From contig CM034128.1 of the NCBI GenBank assembly GCA_019914995.1, positions 3,288,501-3,352,500 on the forward strand: a stretch of DNA of 64,000 nt. Reading direction: 5' to 3'. Origin of the DNA: Acanthochlamys bracteata (Eukaryota > Streptophyta > Magnoliopsida > Pandanales > Velloziaceae). The translations under genes were made by a program, and so were the position numbers. The first letter of the stretch is position 1. Each line of letters opens with the position of its first letter. Of this stretch, positions 25,200-37,479 are shown piece after piece. A model generated the notes under the pieces. The model did not search any database and was not told the DNA's origin. It saw only the letters and a list, made by a program, of their open reading frames with translations.

Positions 25200-25318
25200 A
25201 AGAAGTTCATTATTCCCCCTTAGTAAACATCAGAATTGTCCATGTTAGGTCCGTGAAGAAATGCCTAGCTTGTCCATTTTTCTCAATCCCAGTTGTGGTA
25301 GGTAGATGTCCAAACCAA

Positions 25319-25343
25319 GACCCCCCACCCCCACCCCCCCCCT
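25319..25343 (+). repeat. C-rich tract in the response regulator 3' region
   Basis: About 120 bases after the stop there is a run of three C-tracts (6, 5 and 9 C) separated by single A bases. It stands out in AT-rich surroundings and could form an i-motif, or a G-quadruplex on the other strand. Confidence 0.8.
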
Positions 25344-26123
25344 CAAGTGTCTTTGGCTAGTGTTGCATTTTCGTCTATGTATATGTTTCAAGCTACCAGA
25401 AAAAAAAAAGTATAATGTATGGTTTCAAAAGCTTACGATCATTGTTGATTGAATGATAGAGTTCCATGTTGAGATATTGTTGTTCTATTGAAGGGGAATC
25501 CAAGTACCAGTCTTCTGCGTCTCCTCAAAGACTTGCAAATACTGAATTATATGTACAGGTGTTTCTTGCAAATACTTATAGGTGTTTTCTTGATATCTTT
25601 ATATATTTCCTTAGAAAAGAAAGCACTTCCCTCAAAGCTTTCCTTCGGCGGATGCAAGCTAGGTGTCTGTCTGCCGACGACCGAATATCTCATCTCCACT
25701 TTGTTTCCATAGCAATTCATTGGAGTCGTTGAACCGTGTTATATTCGAATTGCTCTTTTGCAAAAGATGTATTTAAAAGGGAAACCTTAAGAAATTTAAA
25801 AGTTGCTACATGTTGTTATACTGTTTGCCATAATGTGGAAAGAGAGATGTCATGAGGTTTTTACTTCTAAATGAGATGCTGATTCAACTAAGCGGTTTCA
25901 GGAAAGTGAGTTTTCAGGAAGATAGGTGCAGTTTTTCTTTGATTCGTGATTCTTAGAACCGAGTCATGACAGCATTCGCCTGCAGTCTACCGAATGTTCC
26001 TAACGTTGAACCAGACTTTATATTTAAAAAAGTTACAGAAAACAATAAAAATTTTTTTAGCTCTCTATCAAGAGAGTGCTTTTGGAAGAAACATCTAAAA
26101 CGCACTCCCGAACAAGACCTAGG

Positions 26124-26590
26124 GTGCTTAAACTAAATGCTTATTTTTTTGTATTTCATATTTTTTAGTTTTTTTATAAATATATAAAAAATTTATTTAA
26201 AAATTTCAAATATATAAAAAAATTATATATAGTAAATTTTTTTATTATTTATTTTTATTATTTTGTTTAGATAAAAAATAAACTTATTTTTAAAAAATAA
26301 AAATATCATTTATTTAAAATTTTTTTATTTCAAAACACTTTCAAACGACTCTCTAAGACCTCCTTGAGATTACTTATAAGAGCATTTCAAAAGTTTTTCT
26401 TTTATTTTCTATTTTTTAATAATATTTTATAAAAATTATTTAAAAATAAAATTAATATAATAAAATTTTATTATTTGTTATTTTTATTATTTTTAACTAA
26501 TAAATAGAAATTATTTTAAAATAAAATAAAAATATTTTTCGTTTTGAGAAAAGTATAGAAAAGTAATTTTCGTAACTTTCAAACGAACCC
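26124..26590. mobile_element. Two adjacent degenerate AT-rich Tourist-like (family B) elements
   Basis: Two consecutive stretches, about 26124-26360 and 26373-26590, each repeat the family B core order (TATAAAAAATTTATTTAAAAA, then a TTTTTTATTATTTATTTTTATT block, then an AAATAAA block). They end near TTTCAAACGACTC and TTTCAAACGAACCC. Ends are too diverged to define target duplications. Confidence 0.45.
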
Positions 26591-27119
26591 TCGGTTCATA
26601 GCTTTCAGCTTGGTTTACCAAAACAAGTTTTCCAATGGACTATTGGGCCTTATTTGGCCCAAGTAATTTGCCTCGGATTTCTCTTTCCATTTGTTTCTTT
26701 CGACTTGGAGCAGAAAGCTCTGGCAAAAGTTTCTAGTTTTCTCCCAATTCTGAAACGAAGATTTCAATCTTTCCCTAGTGGATCTGTGCAAGTTTTGATC
26801 TTTCTTTTCCCCAATTCTCCTTCTCTAGTGTTCAATTCCAACTTTCAGGTATAATATAAATTTGTTTTGTTTTTTAACAGTGGTGGAATTTTCTTCTATT
26901 CTATTTTCTTTTTTATACTGAAGTTTATTTCCCTTTTTCTGTTTATTCTTGGTCGATTTGATTGTATGCAAATTGCGGGAACTTGTAAATAGTTTTTTAT
27001 TTGTACATTTATGTATAGCTATAACCTCAAGAAGTTAACATATCTTCTTATTAGGATTTGTGGAGATTGATCCATTATAAAATTAATGTTTCATACATTT
27101 TGTTTATGTGTGAAAAAGC

Positions 27120-29300
27120 AGTTGAAGCTTGACTAATTTAGATGCAGCTTGGTTATGGGCATTGGTGAAACAGGCATCTGTGAACCAACTATAGAGATTG
27201 AGCAAGAAACATTGAAATGATGATGAGATGGGTGAGAAAGAGTTGGAGTTGTGACGGTTGGTAGTGAGATTCGTAGAGAAAATTGTAGATATGGAAACTG
27301 AGCAAGACATACACAGGATCACGAGGCAGGGGATAAGCAGGCGACAGTGTCTAGACTAGATGCTAGTGATATTGTGAGACCTCCAGAGCCAGGGAGGGTA
27401 TTTGATTCTTAGGTTGGCCGTCGAGTTCTATGTGAGGTATGCATTACGAGAAGGTTTTGGGATCATCAAGAAGACAATGTCCACCTCAACTGCAGAAAAT
27501 TCTAGACATGCCACAGTTTGTTGTTCTTGAGTAGGCAAGTGATGGTCTTAGACCTCATCGTATTACCAAAAAGCAGGTGTAAGGCTACAGTTAATGCCAC
27601 AGTTTTAAAAGTGGAACTTGTAAACTCAATTCAGTTGTTCTAGAACATAATCATGGTTCTTATCCAATTAAAGTTCTGCATTTTGGTTTATGTAATCAGG
27701 CAGTAAGTGAAGTTGCATGGCATAATGTTTAAGTGAATGGCACCCTAGAAAATGGTGCTATAAGTAAATTGAAGCCTACTGATGCAGAAACCAAATTTGA
27801 CGAGCATCTCACATATAGAGAAAGGCTCTAGGAGCAAACTAGAAAAAGAAAAAGCTGAAATGGGGTCTCACAGATTCTGAAGCCCTTTATTGTTATTTTG
27901 CTAAGATGCAAGCAGCAAAATATAGGATTTTACTTTACAATTGATAAGTATGAAAATCTTGAATTAAGAATGTCTTCTGGGTTGAAGCTAGAAGCAGGGC
28001 AGCTTATGAGGAGTTTGGTGGCGTTGTAATGTTTGACACAACATATATGACAAAAGAGTATGATACATCTTTTGGACCTTTTCTAGGGGTAAGTCATCAT
28101 GGTCAGTCAGTCTTACTCAGGTGCAGTTTATTGTCAGATGATGAGATTGCTACATTTACATGGTTGTTTAAGAACTCCCTCTCATGTATGTCTGGGCGGG
28201 CTCCAGAGCCCATCATTACTTGTTAAAATACAGCTGTGCAGGTAGCAATTCATACTGTGTTACCAAGCACTATGATGCGCTGGTTTTGATGGAACATAAT
28301 TGAGAAAATACCACAGAAATTGGTATTCCTAATTTGTATGGACCTGTCAAGGAGGCTTTTCAAATGATTATTTTTAATTCACACTCCAAAGAAGAATTTG
28401 AATAAAGATGTGATGTTTTATGGGGAAGTTCAATTTGGAAAAATAATGCTTGATTCTCTTCTTTGTACAATGAGCAAATTTGGGTCTCTATTTTTGTTTA
28501 AGATAGTATTTGGGCAGTTTTTGGGCTGGAGTATCCACCATGCAGTCCTGTAAAATATTACTTTGAGATATTAATGGGTGTGTGAACTCAAGAACTTCTC
28601 TGAAGCAATTTAACGAGTTATATGACTTGGCCTTAAAGATCAACATTGAAAAGGAAGCACAAGTGGAGTTGAAATATCAACAATTCCAACAGGTTTACAA
28701 AATTGAAAAGTTCAGAGTTCCAACTGGAGTTGATAGCAAAGATCTACTGTGAAATGTCTTTCCTTGGAAATCATGGTGCATTGGCTGAGTATGATGTTTG
28801 TAAGGATGTATTTGAAGAAGCAAAGAGCAAAGCGAAAAGGAAGTCTACTTCACAGTTTATTTGAATGAAGAAACAGTGGAGCTCAATGTTCGTGTTACCT
28901 GTTTGAATTTATGGGAATCTTTTGTAAGCATATCATCTCAGTGCTTATCAAGAAGAGTGTTTAATGTACCTCAAAACACATCTTGCACCTGGAAGAAGAA
29001 TCTAAGAAGGCGCTATACCAGTCACTCAGTTAGCTAATTTGGCTGACATGGAAAATCTCAAGTTGCAGTGTGATGATTATCTGCAAAAGAAATTTAATGA
29101 GGTTGCAAGCTTAGCACTCAGCTCAGATGTTAAGTGTGAAATGTTGTGAGACTGCATGGATCAAATCAGAGAAATTTGAAAATAGGTGAATTGTCTTAGT
29201 TGAGTGGAGTGCTACTGATGAAGCAGGTGTAGAAACTCTGAACAAAGTTGATGAGACAGGGCAGAGAAAAGGTTGGGCAACCAGAGAGATGGAGAGGCAG
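27120..29300 (+). pseudogene. Decayed FAR1/FHY3-related (MULE transposase-derived) gene
   Basis: FAR1-related proteins are transcription factors domesticated from Mutator-like transposases. All domains can be traced in order but in shifting frames with many stops: the N-terminal FAR1 zinc-finger region (FYVRYALREGFGIIKK near 27430; TCKLNSVVLEHNHG near 27618); the MULE transposase core (NVFWVEARSRAAYEEFG near 27970, FDTTYMTKEY near 28035, HHGQSVLL near 28100, MSGRAPEPIIT near 28190); a degraded SWIM zinc-finger region near 28850-29000 (SSQCLSRRVF, KKNLRRRY); and a hinge region near 29050. At the second expected catalytic Asp the reading is Cys followed by a stop. Frameshifts occur near 27410 and 27600, among others. 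There is no poly-A tail or obvious flanking duplication, so it looks like an unprocessed dead gene. Boundaries are approximate. Confidence 0.85.
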
Positions 29301-30903
29301 GTGGATAAGTCTAACTTGAGAATTTGCATGAAAGTGAACATTATGATAAGTAAAACTATAAGGAACATCGGCTTGGATGGGCTGATGTTCTTGTGTGTTG
29401 TACACACACTGATAGTAACTTTTTACGCTTTACTGTGGCCTTAATTCATGTGCCATCAACTAAAAGAACAAACTCGGGCTAATTTATATTTGAATTATAT
29501 GAGTTCTCTTAGGGGTAGATGTTTATTATCTGTAGAACTTCTACCTGGTCTAACACTTGAAGATCTTTAACCTGGTCTTGGCTAGCACTTAAGCCTGGTT
29601 AACTTTGTTTATGTAGATGATTCGTCAAATAAGACCTAAGACCTCTTAGTGCTGCAGAAAAGAAATCAGTATTATTCATGTCTGGAATCTTAAGTAGGAC
29701 TTACCTGAAGTTTAAAGTGAGCTTGATACTAGTACTTGCGTGTAGATGGCAGGTGGAAGGGCTCATTTGAACAGTCATGTTTGTGGTTTTCTTCTCAAAT
29801 TTTGGAATAGAAAAGGGATGGATTAATGAGTCCTAACAAAAATCAGATGTTTGATATTATTGGCAAAAGTGACTCATGAATGACTCGTGTTTGAGTTTCT
29901 TTCCCCCAACTTGATTTTTTATTTTTATTTTTATTTTTTGTTAATTATCAATGTTATGCATACCTTGTAACTGAGGACCGACTTGATTAGTGAAAGCCAT
30001 CCCCTTTCTCTCATTGGCTACAAGCTAAGGTGTGAGTTCACTGTCACAGAGCTTCACAGTCGGAAGAATTTTTTGTGAGGTCTAAACGCAGTGATATATT
30101 GAATATCTTTTATCTGCTTGCACATTTAAAGTTTTAGTCCCTCTTATTTTGAAGGATTTGTTTGGAATCAAAAGTGCAGCAGACATTTAAGCATTCTAAT
30201 TTCTTAAGATCCGGTTTCTTTTCCATATTAATTGCACATGGGATGAATATATAACTTCACCCCTGCTCTTAAAGATGAAAGTTTTGATACAGCTTCTAGT
30301 GTTTGTTTCCGTACATATTTTCGTGACCATCTATGCTGTTTAGTTAAGTTTTGATCTGATAATTTTCATGTTTCCTTCAAGATCTCCAGGTTTCTTTTCT
30401 TTCAAATGAAAAGCTAAGCTGATTGCAATTACAAGGAGAAGCTAAGTAGGACAATTTCATATAACTCTGTAGTTATGCTGTGAATATGAAGTGAAACTCT
30501 TAGCTACTACTAAAGGTAAAGATGGCAAAGCAATGTTGTGTTTGCTGCTTACAGACAGCAAAACTGGCTTGGCATTTCATTGTGTTATTGTGGAACAAGT
30601 TTGAGTAGTAGACGCATGCAAAAAGCTCCTGACAGAAGTGGTATCTTAATTCTAATGCAAAAACAAGTATTGTGTACAATGAAATATGATTTACAATTTG
30701 ATCTAATGCACAATGTTATGTACAATAAAATACTAGTTACAAATTTGAGGTGGTGCAAGACTGTTTCAGCTCCTACACCAATCCTTCCTTGAAGGGTCTA
30801 GAATCATGCAGCAGGTGTATTAACATTTTTTACCTGCGAAAGAAAAACAGCTGCTAAATCAATGAGTTGCAGCACAAAGACTTACCTCATAATGGATGAA
30901 ACT

Positions 30904-31048
30904 CTTGCCTACGAGCTCATCAAGATAAATGTATAAGATAAAAGTATGAAATGTTTTCAACCTGAGTAATGCATCATGCCTTGTGACACTTGCCTACGAG
31001 CTCATCAAGATAAATGTATAAGATAAAAGTACCAAATGTTTCCAACCT
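30904..31048. repeat. Direct repeat of about 60 bases, copies 85 bases apart
   Basis: The segment starting CTTGCCTACGAGCTCATCAA at 30904 recurs at 30989 with only a few changes (TATGAA versus TACCAA; TTTTCAACC versus TTTCCAACC). Between the copies lies a short unique stretch. No function is apparent. Confidence 0.85.
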
Positions 31049-31340
31049 GATAAGGCTTGTGCACAAGAATATCTTGTATGGCTTGCCTGAATTCATCCGT
31101 CAAAATGTAGTGGCAGCTATATGTTGTTACTGGGAGATAGTCCTGTTGAATTTTATGCGTTCCTTGTGCTCGTGCTTCTACCTTGTTCAAGTTTAACTTA
31201 ATGGTTGCTTCTATTGCCTGGCCACAAGCACATAATATGCTTTAATGCCAATAGCAACCGTTATGAGTAGAAATACTTTATTTCCTACTGTTTCCAGCTT
31301 CCACCAGTACTACTTCACTGTTAGAAGCTTCAACTTATAT

Positions 31341-31560
31341 AAAAGTTACCTGATAGGACAAGCTTGAAAGTGCAAAAATTGTTAGTAAGAATGAGTCTAG
31401 CACCACCATAAGCATCCAAAAAAAGTATCAACTCCAGTAAGGACAAGAGCTCCAGCAATTAAGTTCATCCCCTTATTCAGCAACCACTAGAAGGATGCGA
31501 TCGATCACCTTCGACCCCATGTTTTGCAAGAACATCCTTGTTAGAAAAGCCCTATCCCAC
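31341..31560 (-). other. Coding-like segment in broken frames, origin unknown
   Basis: On the minus strand an acceptor-like TTGCAG at 31561-31566 and a donor-like TCAG|GTAAC near 31347 bound a segment whose frames contain plausible membrane-protein fragments (KVIDRILLVVAE, MNLIAGALVLTGVDTFFG) but also stops. A further fragment, VGNKVFLLITVAIGIKAYY, is readable near 31220-31290. I do not recognise the family; it may be the remains of a small membrane-protein gene or chance. Confidence 0.2.
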
Positions 31561-32524
31561 CTGCAAGGAGATCAATGCTCAAACGGACAGTACTGTATTG
31601 TAACTCCACTAGGCTCAGCGTATGAAGAGAATTCTGATAAATACACTAACTTTCAAGCTTAAAAACAGATTTTTACCTAATGTTGCGTTCCCATATTTTA
31701 CTTCTAGGCAGTCAGATTTTACCCAATGTTCCGTTCTTCGTACTTCAAGATAAAATAGGATTTATCTTGAATTTACCTAATTATCAAGATTGCACTAATT
31801 ATCAGGATGAAGTTAATCCCTCTGTAAATTTAAATTATAATAAATAAGCTAACTATAAAGTACAACAAATTCCTTACATCAAAACAAACCAAAACTCATC
31901 TTTTTTCAAAATGAAAAAGTAAGTGAAGAAAAGGTAGGATAAGGGAATTAACTACGTCGTCGGCGGAGAGAAGGTGCCTGTCGGGGGACTGGAGTTCAAA
32001 CTTCAAGTTTGAATCTTGTCTTGGCAACGGGAGCAGCCTACCACAGTGTGCCCACGCTGGGTAATCTCCAAAGCCAGCGCGTCCCCGTCCCTGACTCACG
32101 CCTGTTACCAACAACATCTTTGGAGCTCCACCGCCTCCGCCAGATTTCTACATCCCTTAGCCACCGGTGCGCATTCTTCCTTTCCGGCAATCGAAAAAAT
32201 TTCTCTAGTGTTGCTTCGACACCAGTTGCCCTCTTTATCTAGGCTTCGAATTTAGAACATAGGCCCAAATTGACCGAATTTGTAAAAGCTTCTCTGCAAA
32301 CTTCAGTAAATATGAAGAATGAAGATTTCACCTATCACTCAAATGAAACTATGTACAACAGCATCCAGAAAAATACAAAGAAATAACTTCACAGTTCAAA
32401 TCTGCAAACATGAAATACAGAATAAATGTAAATTTACACAAAGAAATCCCAAAAAGTTATTTCAACAAAAACAATGAATTCTGCATTTCTTGAAAAACAA
32501 GGACTGTTCAGTTAACTAAAATCC

Positions 32525-34817
32525 TTAATGGCGAAACTTCGGTCTCACGGCAATAACACCGGGCCTCGACTCATCAAACCAGTACCTGCACAAACATGGA
32601 TGTCAACACATGGTTGTTCGGTATAATCTTCCTATAACAGATTATTGCAATCGAAATTCTAATAAAATGGATACTTTGGAAGTCTATATGCATACCCCTT
32701 GTCAATGAGGAAGCTCTTTACTGCTGCAGGAAGTGCGGCTTGTCCACGGCTATGATTACCCATTCCTACCATCAGAGACAATAATTAACTAGATAGTCGA
32801 ATGCCAATGATAATCGTAAAACAAGAAGTAACTCACTGAAAACAAGTTTAAACAAAATCCTAATATTGCTCGGAGGCATCACAAAACAATAAAATGTTCA
32901 CATAAGAAGACAGTTATGCAAATTACTATGGCCATATGCAACAATCAGAAAGGTGTACGTTCAGTTCCCACCTCACAATTAAGCAGTCTTTGTGAAAAAA
33001 ATACCTCTCAAAAAAAATGTCATGAAATGCATGCCATCCAAACACATGTTCATCTACGTGGTACCAATGCTATATTAAGAAGAAATACCACATATACATT
33101 TGATGTCGACTTCATACCTGTTATGACATGCAAGATAGATGGCTTTTCATGAGAAAATGCTTTCTTTTGCAAAGTAGAAGGAATACACTCTGAACCATGA
33201 AGTGAATTAGATGATTGTGAGATACCAGGTCCAGCTTTTGTCAGTCCACTGGATGAAGCTATACGATTCATGAGAAACTGAGATTCAATCACATTCAGAT
33301 GGTCATTCAAAGCAATAACAGCTTCAGAAGCATGCAGTCCATGCAGGTCAAGCTTCCATACATCATTGTTACTGTTTCTAATGCGTAAAATTTCCTTCGC
33401 TGCTTTGTTATTTAGTTCTTGAGCAGCTAGCCACTCTCTCTGTGCCCTTTGGGAGTGCATTTGCGCTGATAAGTGATCACCTCTTAGGTAAGCACTACTT
33501 GCAGCCCGTGAATGCTGAGATGCAGACCTGCATTGCATGAGAAAAAGACAAATCAAATAAACATTGGCAAACAGAAAACCGTTACTCAAATATGTTGTGA
33601 GTGTGACCACAACACAGTTCCAAGAGCACATTCTAATGGACGGTCACCCTCAATAGGAAAAGCTTGCCCAGAAGGACCAGAACTAAGACAGAACCCCGAC
33701 ACTACCATATACATTTGTGTATAAAGTTAATATGACATTTGAGAAGTTGAAAATAGAAGGATCTAATCAACATTCCACACTGGTGGATAATAGGTAAAAA
33801 ATTCCTCTGGTGGATCAGAAAGGACACCCTATTATGACGCATAGATCACGGAAGCTATTATAAAGAAAACACGCTAAATTAAATTCAGGAAACATACTCT
33901 TTGCAGAAGTATGTCGCAAGTTTCTATATTTTTAGCTAGTGAAAACCATGTCATAGTGATTCCACTGATTAGCATGACTTCTTCGCACATGCATGTTATT
34001 TCTTTGTAACTAGTTCATGACGTTTTAGAAGGCTGTAAGCTTGCTCCAGCTATATTCATACACTTGACGTTGTATATGGACATTCCAAACCATTCTTTTT
34101 ATACACAAGACAAACAACTGATAATGCACACCTCATCATCTTTAAGGCATCTTTGCGGTGATTTAAGTACACATCATCTTCTTCCCTCTCTGGTTCTACA
34201 GGCAAGTAAAACAACTGCCTTGATGTAAATACTTCCTGATGTCCATCTAAGACTTTAGCTTTGGCCTTCTCACTATCTTCCATCTTAGCTTCTATTTGAA
34301 TGCTAGTCTCTAAGCCTTGATTCTCATTACCAGGGAAAAAGCTGTCACTTAGCCTCATTGTTGAAGAACTTGTTTCTTCACTCATTGAATTATCTGAAAT
34401 CATTCCTTTCAGTAGATCCAGAGCCTGTTGCTCGTCATTATCTGCTGCAGCTAAGACATCTTTTATGAGGCTAAGATCAGCCCATTGATTAGCATTCTTC
34501 AATCTTTTGATGGAAGGGTCTATAATATTCAAATAATTCATATCACGGTTTCCATCTCGGGCGACAGAATCAACTTGGTAGCCTGAAGATGGGTGGGCTA
34601 CCGAAGCAAAACTCTTTTCCAGGCGAACATTTTCAGAATTCACTGACTTTGCAGGAACTTCACTAGTGAAAGGAGGAAACTCATCATGAACGCCTTCAGT
34701 CGGAAGTAGAATGCCTTGCTTTGCTTTCTGCTTGCGATCAAAGGCAGCCCAACCGGAATTATAGTTCCTGGGCTGCTGCATACTGGAATTGGATGCACTT
34801 CTCCGTGAAACAATCAT
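32525..34817 (-). CDS. DUF1771-SMR (small MutS-related) domain protein
   Basis: SMR domains bind or cut nucleic acids; plant members of this architecture are poorly characterised. Exons in gene order: 34817-34132, 33527-33118, 32765-32696, 32585-32525; 408 residues. The N-terminus has SGWAAFDRKQKAKQG, followed by an acidic, UBA/CUE-like helical segment (DLSLIKDVLAAADNDEQQAL). The DUF1771 helices span about 214-280 (HSRAASSAYLRGDHLSAQMH) and the SMR domain about 285-405, with LDLHGLH (288-294) and GMGNHSRGQ (366-374), ending VIAVRPKFRH. The coding exon opens directly after a good acceptor (TTTTAG at 34842-34847), so there is at least one upstream exon, probably 5' UTR. I take the first in-frame ATG at 34817; the next is at 34781. 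An Arabidopsis relative is, from memory, At5g23520. Confidence 0.88.
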
Positions 34818-34841
34818 CTCAAAGCTCAGTGCATTCTCCAA

Positions 34842-37479
34842 CTAAAAGCAATGCTAAATTTCCTCTTTCCATGACTTCGAAATTGACAACTGATTTTGAA
34901 TTAACAACTTCGGCAGGTTCTATTTTCTGGAAGACTGAGAGTCCACTCTACAGAAATGCTTTCAAACTAACAGAAACAAAACAATGTTCAACAAACTGTA
35001 GAAAGCAAGAACAAGGGTAATCTAATGGCATTCCAACTGAATAGTCTTAGAATTTCATTTTTTTCATGAAAAAACCCAGATTCATCCAACAAAAATCTCA
35101 TCTTTCTTTCCAGCTTTCAACAAAAGTCTATTTGAAAAAAAAATGTAGCAAAATGAAAAAAATTACCACGATTTCCAAATTAAAGGGAACTGCTTGCTGC
35201 CAACGGAGATTCAAGAGACTTTTGCTTCTCTATAATCTACGCACGAAAATAAGAAAGAACAAATATCAAATCCTGGTTGCTACAGAAATTTATCTTTTTG
35301 CCTCACCCACTAAAATGACCTTAAAATTATTTCCAAAAACTGTGCTTTCGATTCAAGTGCTAACAGTAATGACCAAAAAAAATTGAAACTTTCAGATAAT
35401 AAAATAGAAAGGTTCTAATAGTGCCTTAAATCGTTAGTTGCAAATCCCTCTCCAGAGCTCTCGAAACCAGGGGGTAGATCGAATGGCGAAGGACAAATCG
35501 GACGGATGAGATAAAATCAACTTCTTATCGGACGGCAGAGATGAAGCTGAAGTACATCCCGAATCCATCAAACGCTGACCGGCGACGAATTTCTTTTTTG
35601 TCCGGTCCGATGCGAAGAAGAACAAACTAACACGATATTTCCCTCGATTATTTTTTTAATGTTTATTAATTTAAGTTTAGAACGTTACCCTTGTATGAGA
35701 AGACGTACGCGTAGAAGAGAGAAGGGTATAATTGGAAAAGAAAGTTCTGTGGTTGTGATGAGACCCTCCAGTTTGACCAACTAAATGCGTAGTTTATGTA
35801 TAACACCCTTAGATTCTCATAATTACGTTCATCTGTTTTGAATCGACAGTTATGCAATTAGCTTATAGATGAAGGATCTAGATGCAAGAAGATGAATGAA
35901 AGAAAATTTTCTCATATCCAAATTGTTTGCTGATTCATATTTGATATTGAATTTTACATGAAAATATACTATACAGTTAGTCAGGGTTCTAATCCCCCTA
36001 TTATTACTACATTAGCTAGTCAAGATGTTCCTCTACGAAAACCATGCTTACCTGCTTTTTTCAAGAGAATGCGGCATAATTTTTTTAGAGATTAGGTTTG
36101 ATTTGAGTTAGCCAAAATCTTTCTTCTGCTCAAACTTAAATGCTTAAAAATGGGCGATTGGTGCATCAACTTTTCAGGTATTAGTCTTGTGTTTTGTTTG
36201 GTGGTTAGAGCTGAATCATGAAGTGTCCTTTTCATAATTTGTTTTCCTTTCATCTGAGTTTGATACTTTTGGACTAGATTAGTGAACATATTTTTCACTA
36301 ATAATGCATTGAATGGAATGAAAAATCTGTTGATTGTTGGATCCTTCCTATGCCATTAATGCCATCTTCTAGCCCGGATCTGTGCACGCTGTCAATTTCT
36401 TTCAAAGGATTTGTTCTGGTATGTTAGCATCTTTGTTCTCGCAACAAGAGTCTCGCCTGGGATGATGGGATACCGTATCAGATGCGACTAATGGTGTTGC
36501 AATCCGGTCTATAAGTGAGCATTTAGTATTTCTATTTTACATTTTTAAATAAATTTTATATAATATTTTATAAAATTTATTATTAAAAATATATATATAT
36601 ATATATATTATTTATTATTATTATTAATAAAAAAATATAACTTATTTTAAAAGTAAAATAAAAATATTTTTCATTTTAAAATTTTTTTTATTTTAAAATT
36701 ACTTCAAAAATATGAAACTTTGGCCAGAAAGTGCTGTAGCCTGTAGGTTAGTCTCTTACTTACGATCCCATGTTATCTTGTCGTGTATATTAATTCTTCT
36801 ATTTATTCATGAAATCTTATTTCTGTGGCTTCTGCATAAGTAACCATGAAGTAACTTCGCATGGAGTCCAAACTATGGACATCAATGACCGTTAGCAGTT
36901 CAGAAGTATAGCGTAACAAAGTTATTAGGAATAAGCAGCTGAGCTAAAAGATGACCTGCATGAAGCATCGTATTATAGTTACAACTGTTGTTAGACTAAT
37001 GACTGTGAGCCAGTGAGCCTTCTGTTATTGAGTTCCAGTATCTGCACTCAGATCCAATGTAGTGAACTGATCAAATCATGCTTCTAGAAATGAATTCAAC
37101 ATCTTCCTCCATTGTTTCTGGAGCAATCATTTGACGATTACGGTTTATCTAAAACTAGAAAGACTCGTGTATTTCATTCAGCGGTTCATGCAGAGCATGA
37201 AATAGTGATGAAATACTAATGATTTTAGCTGCTACGTAGTTTTTGCCTATAAAACGTTAGTTCTATGTGGAACAGTTAATTGCTATCTCATTATTTCTCG
37301 TTACAAACTTCTCGTACAAAAATCAGTAGATTCAAGCAACTGAAGCATTCTTGTGTTTCTTCATGAATTTTATTTTTAATTCACTTATTTTCTTTTCTTC
37401 TATATAAACTACCCTTTCGATCACTGAATCAGCTACACAACCTTCTCCTACCAGAATCTCCTCTCTCAGCATTCTAACA
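34842..37479. other. Divergent intergenic spacer between the SMR and CXE genes
   Basis: The right-to-left part to about 35640 probably holds 5' UTR exon(s) and introns of the SMR gene; a short frame at 35434-35625 on the minus strand lies there but joins to nothing convincing. A Tourist-like AT-rich patch with an (AT)n run (about 36508-36720, run near 36588-36608) follows. The remainder to 37479 is the probable CXE promoter. Confidence 0.5.
37401..37407 (+). promoter_or_regulatory. TATA box of the CXE18-like gene
   Basis: TATATAAACTA lies about 75 bases before the ATG at 37480, followed by a C/T-rich leader, a typical plant core-promoter arrangement. Confidence 0.6.

Larger units (their letters stand above)
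25200..27099. other. Intergenic spacer between the response regulator and the FAR1-like pseudogene
   Basis: It holds the response regulator 3' UTR with a C-rich tract, small frames without family signature near 25466-25732, and two degenerate Tourist-like elements. Near 26590-26860 there is a T/C-rich leader-like segment ending in a possible donor (CAG|GTATAATA), which may be the old 5' UTR of the decayed FAR1-like gene. Confidence 0.45.
29301..32524. other. Intergenic spacer downstream of the pseudogene
   Basis: It contains the 60-base direct repeat at 30904, the broken coding-like segment at 31341-31560 and a GC-richer island at about 31950-32240. The island includes the perfect inverted repeat TTCAAACTTCAAGTTTGAA near 31995, somewhat like a degenerate tRNA-derived SINE head, but no A-box/B-box pair could be confirmed. 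The last 250 bases are probably the 3' UTR of the SMR gene. No intact gene was seen. Confidence 0.45.

Noticed and set aside
25466-25732. 88- and 74-codon plus-strand frames
   Set aside because: Two overlapping frames in the response-regulator downstream region, with no recognisable motif.
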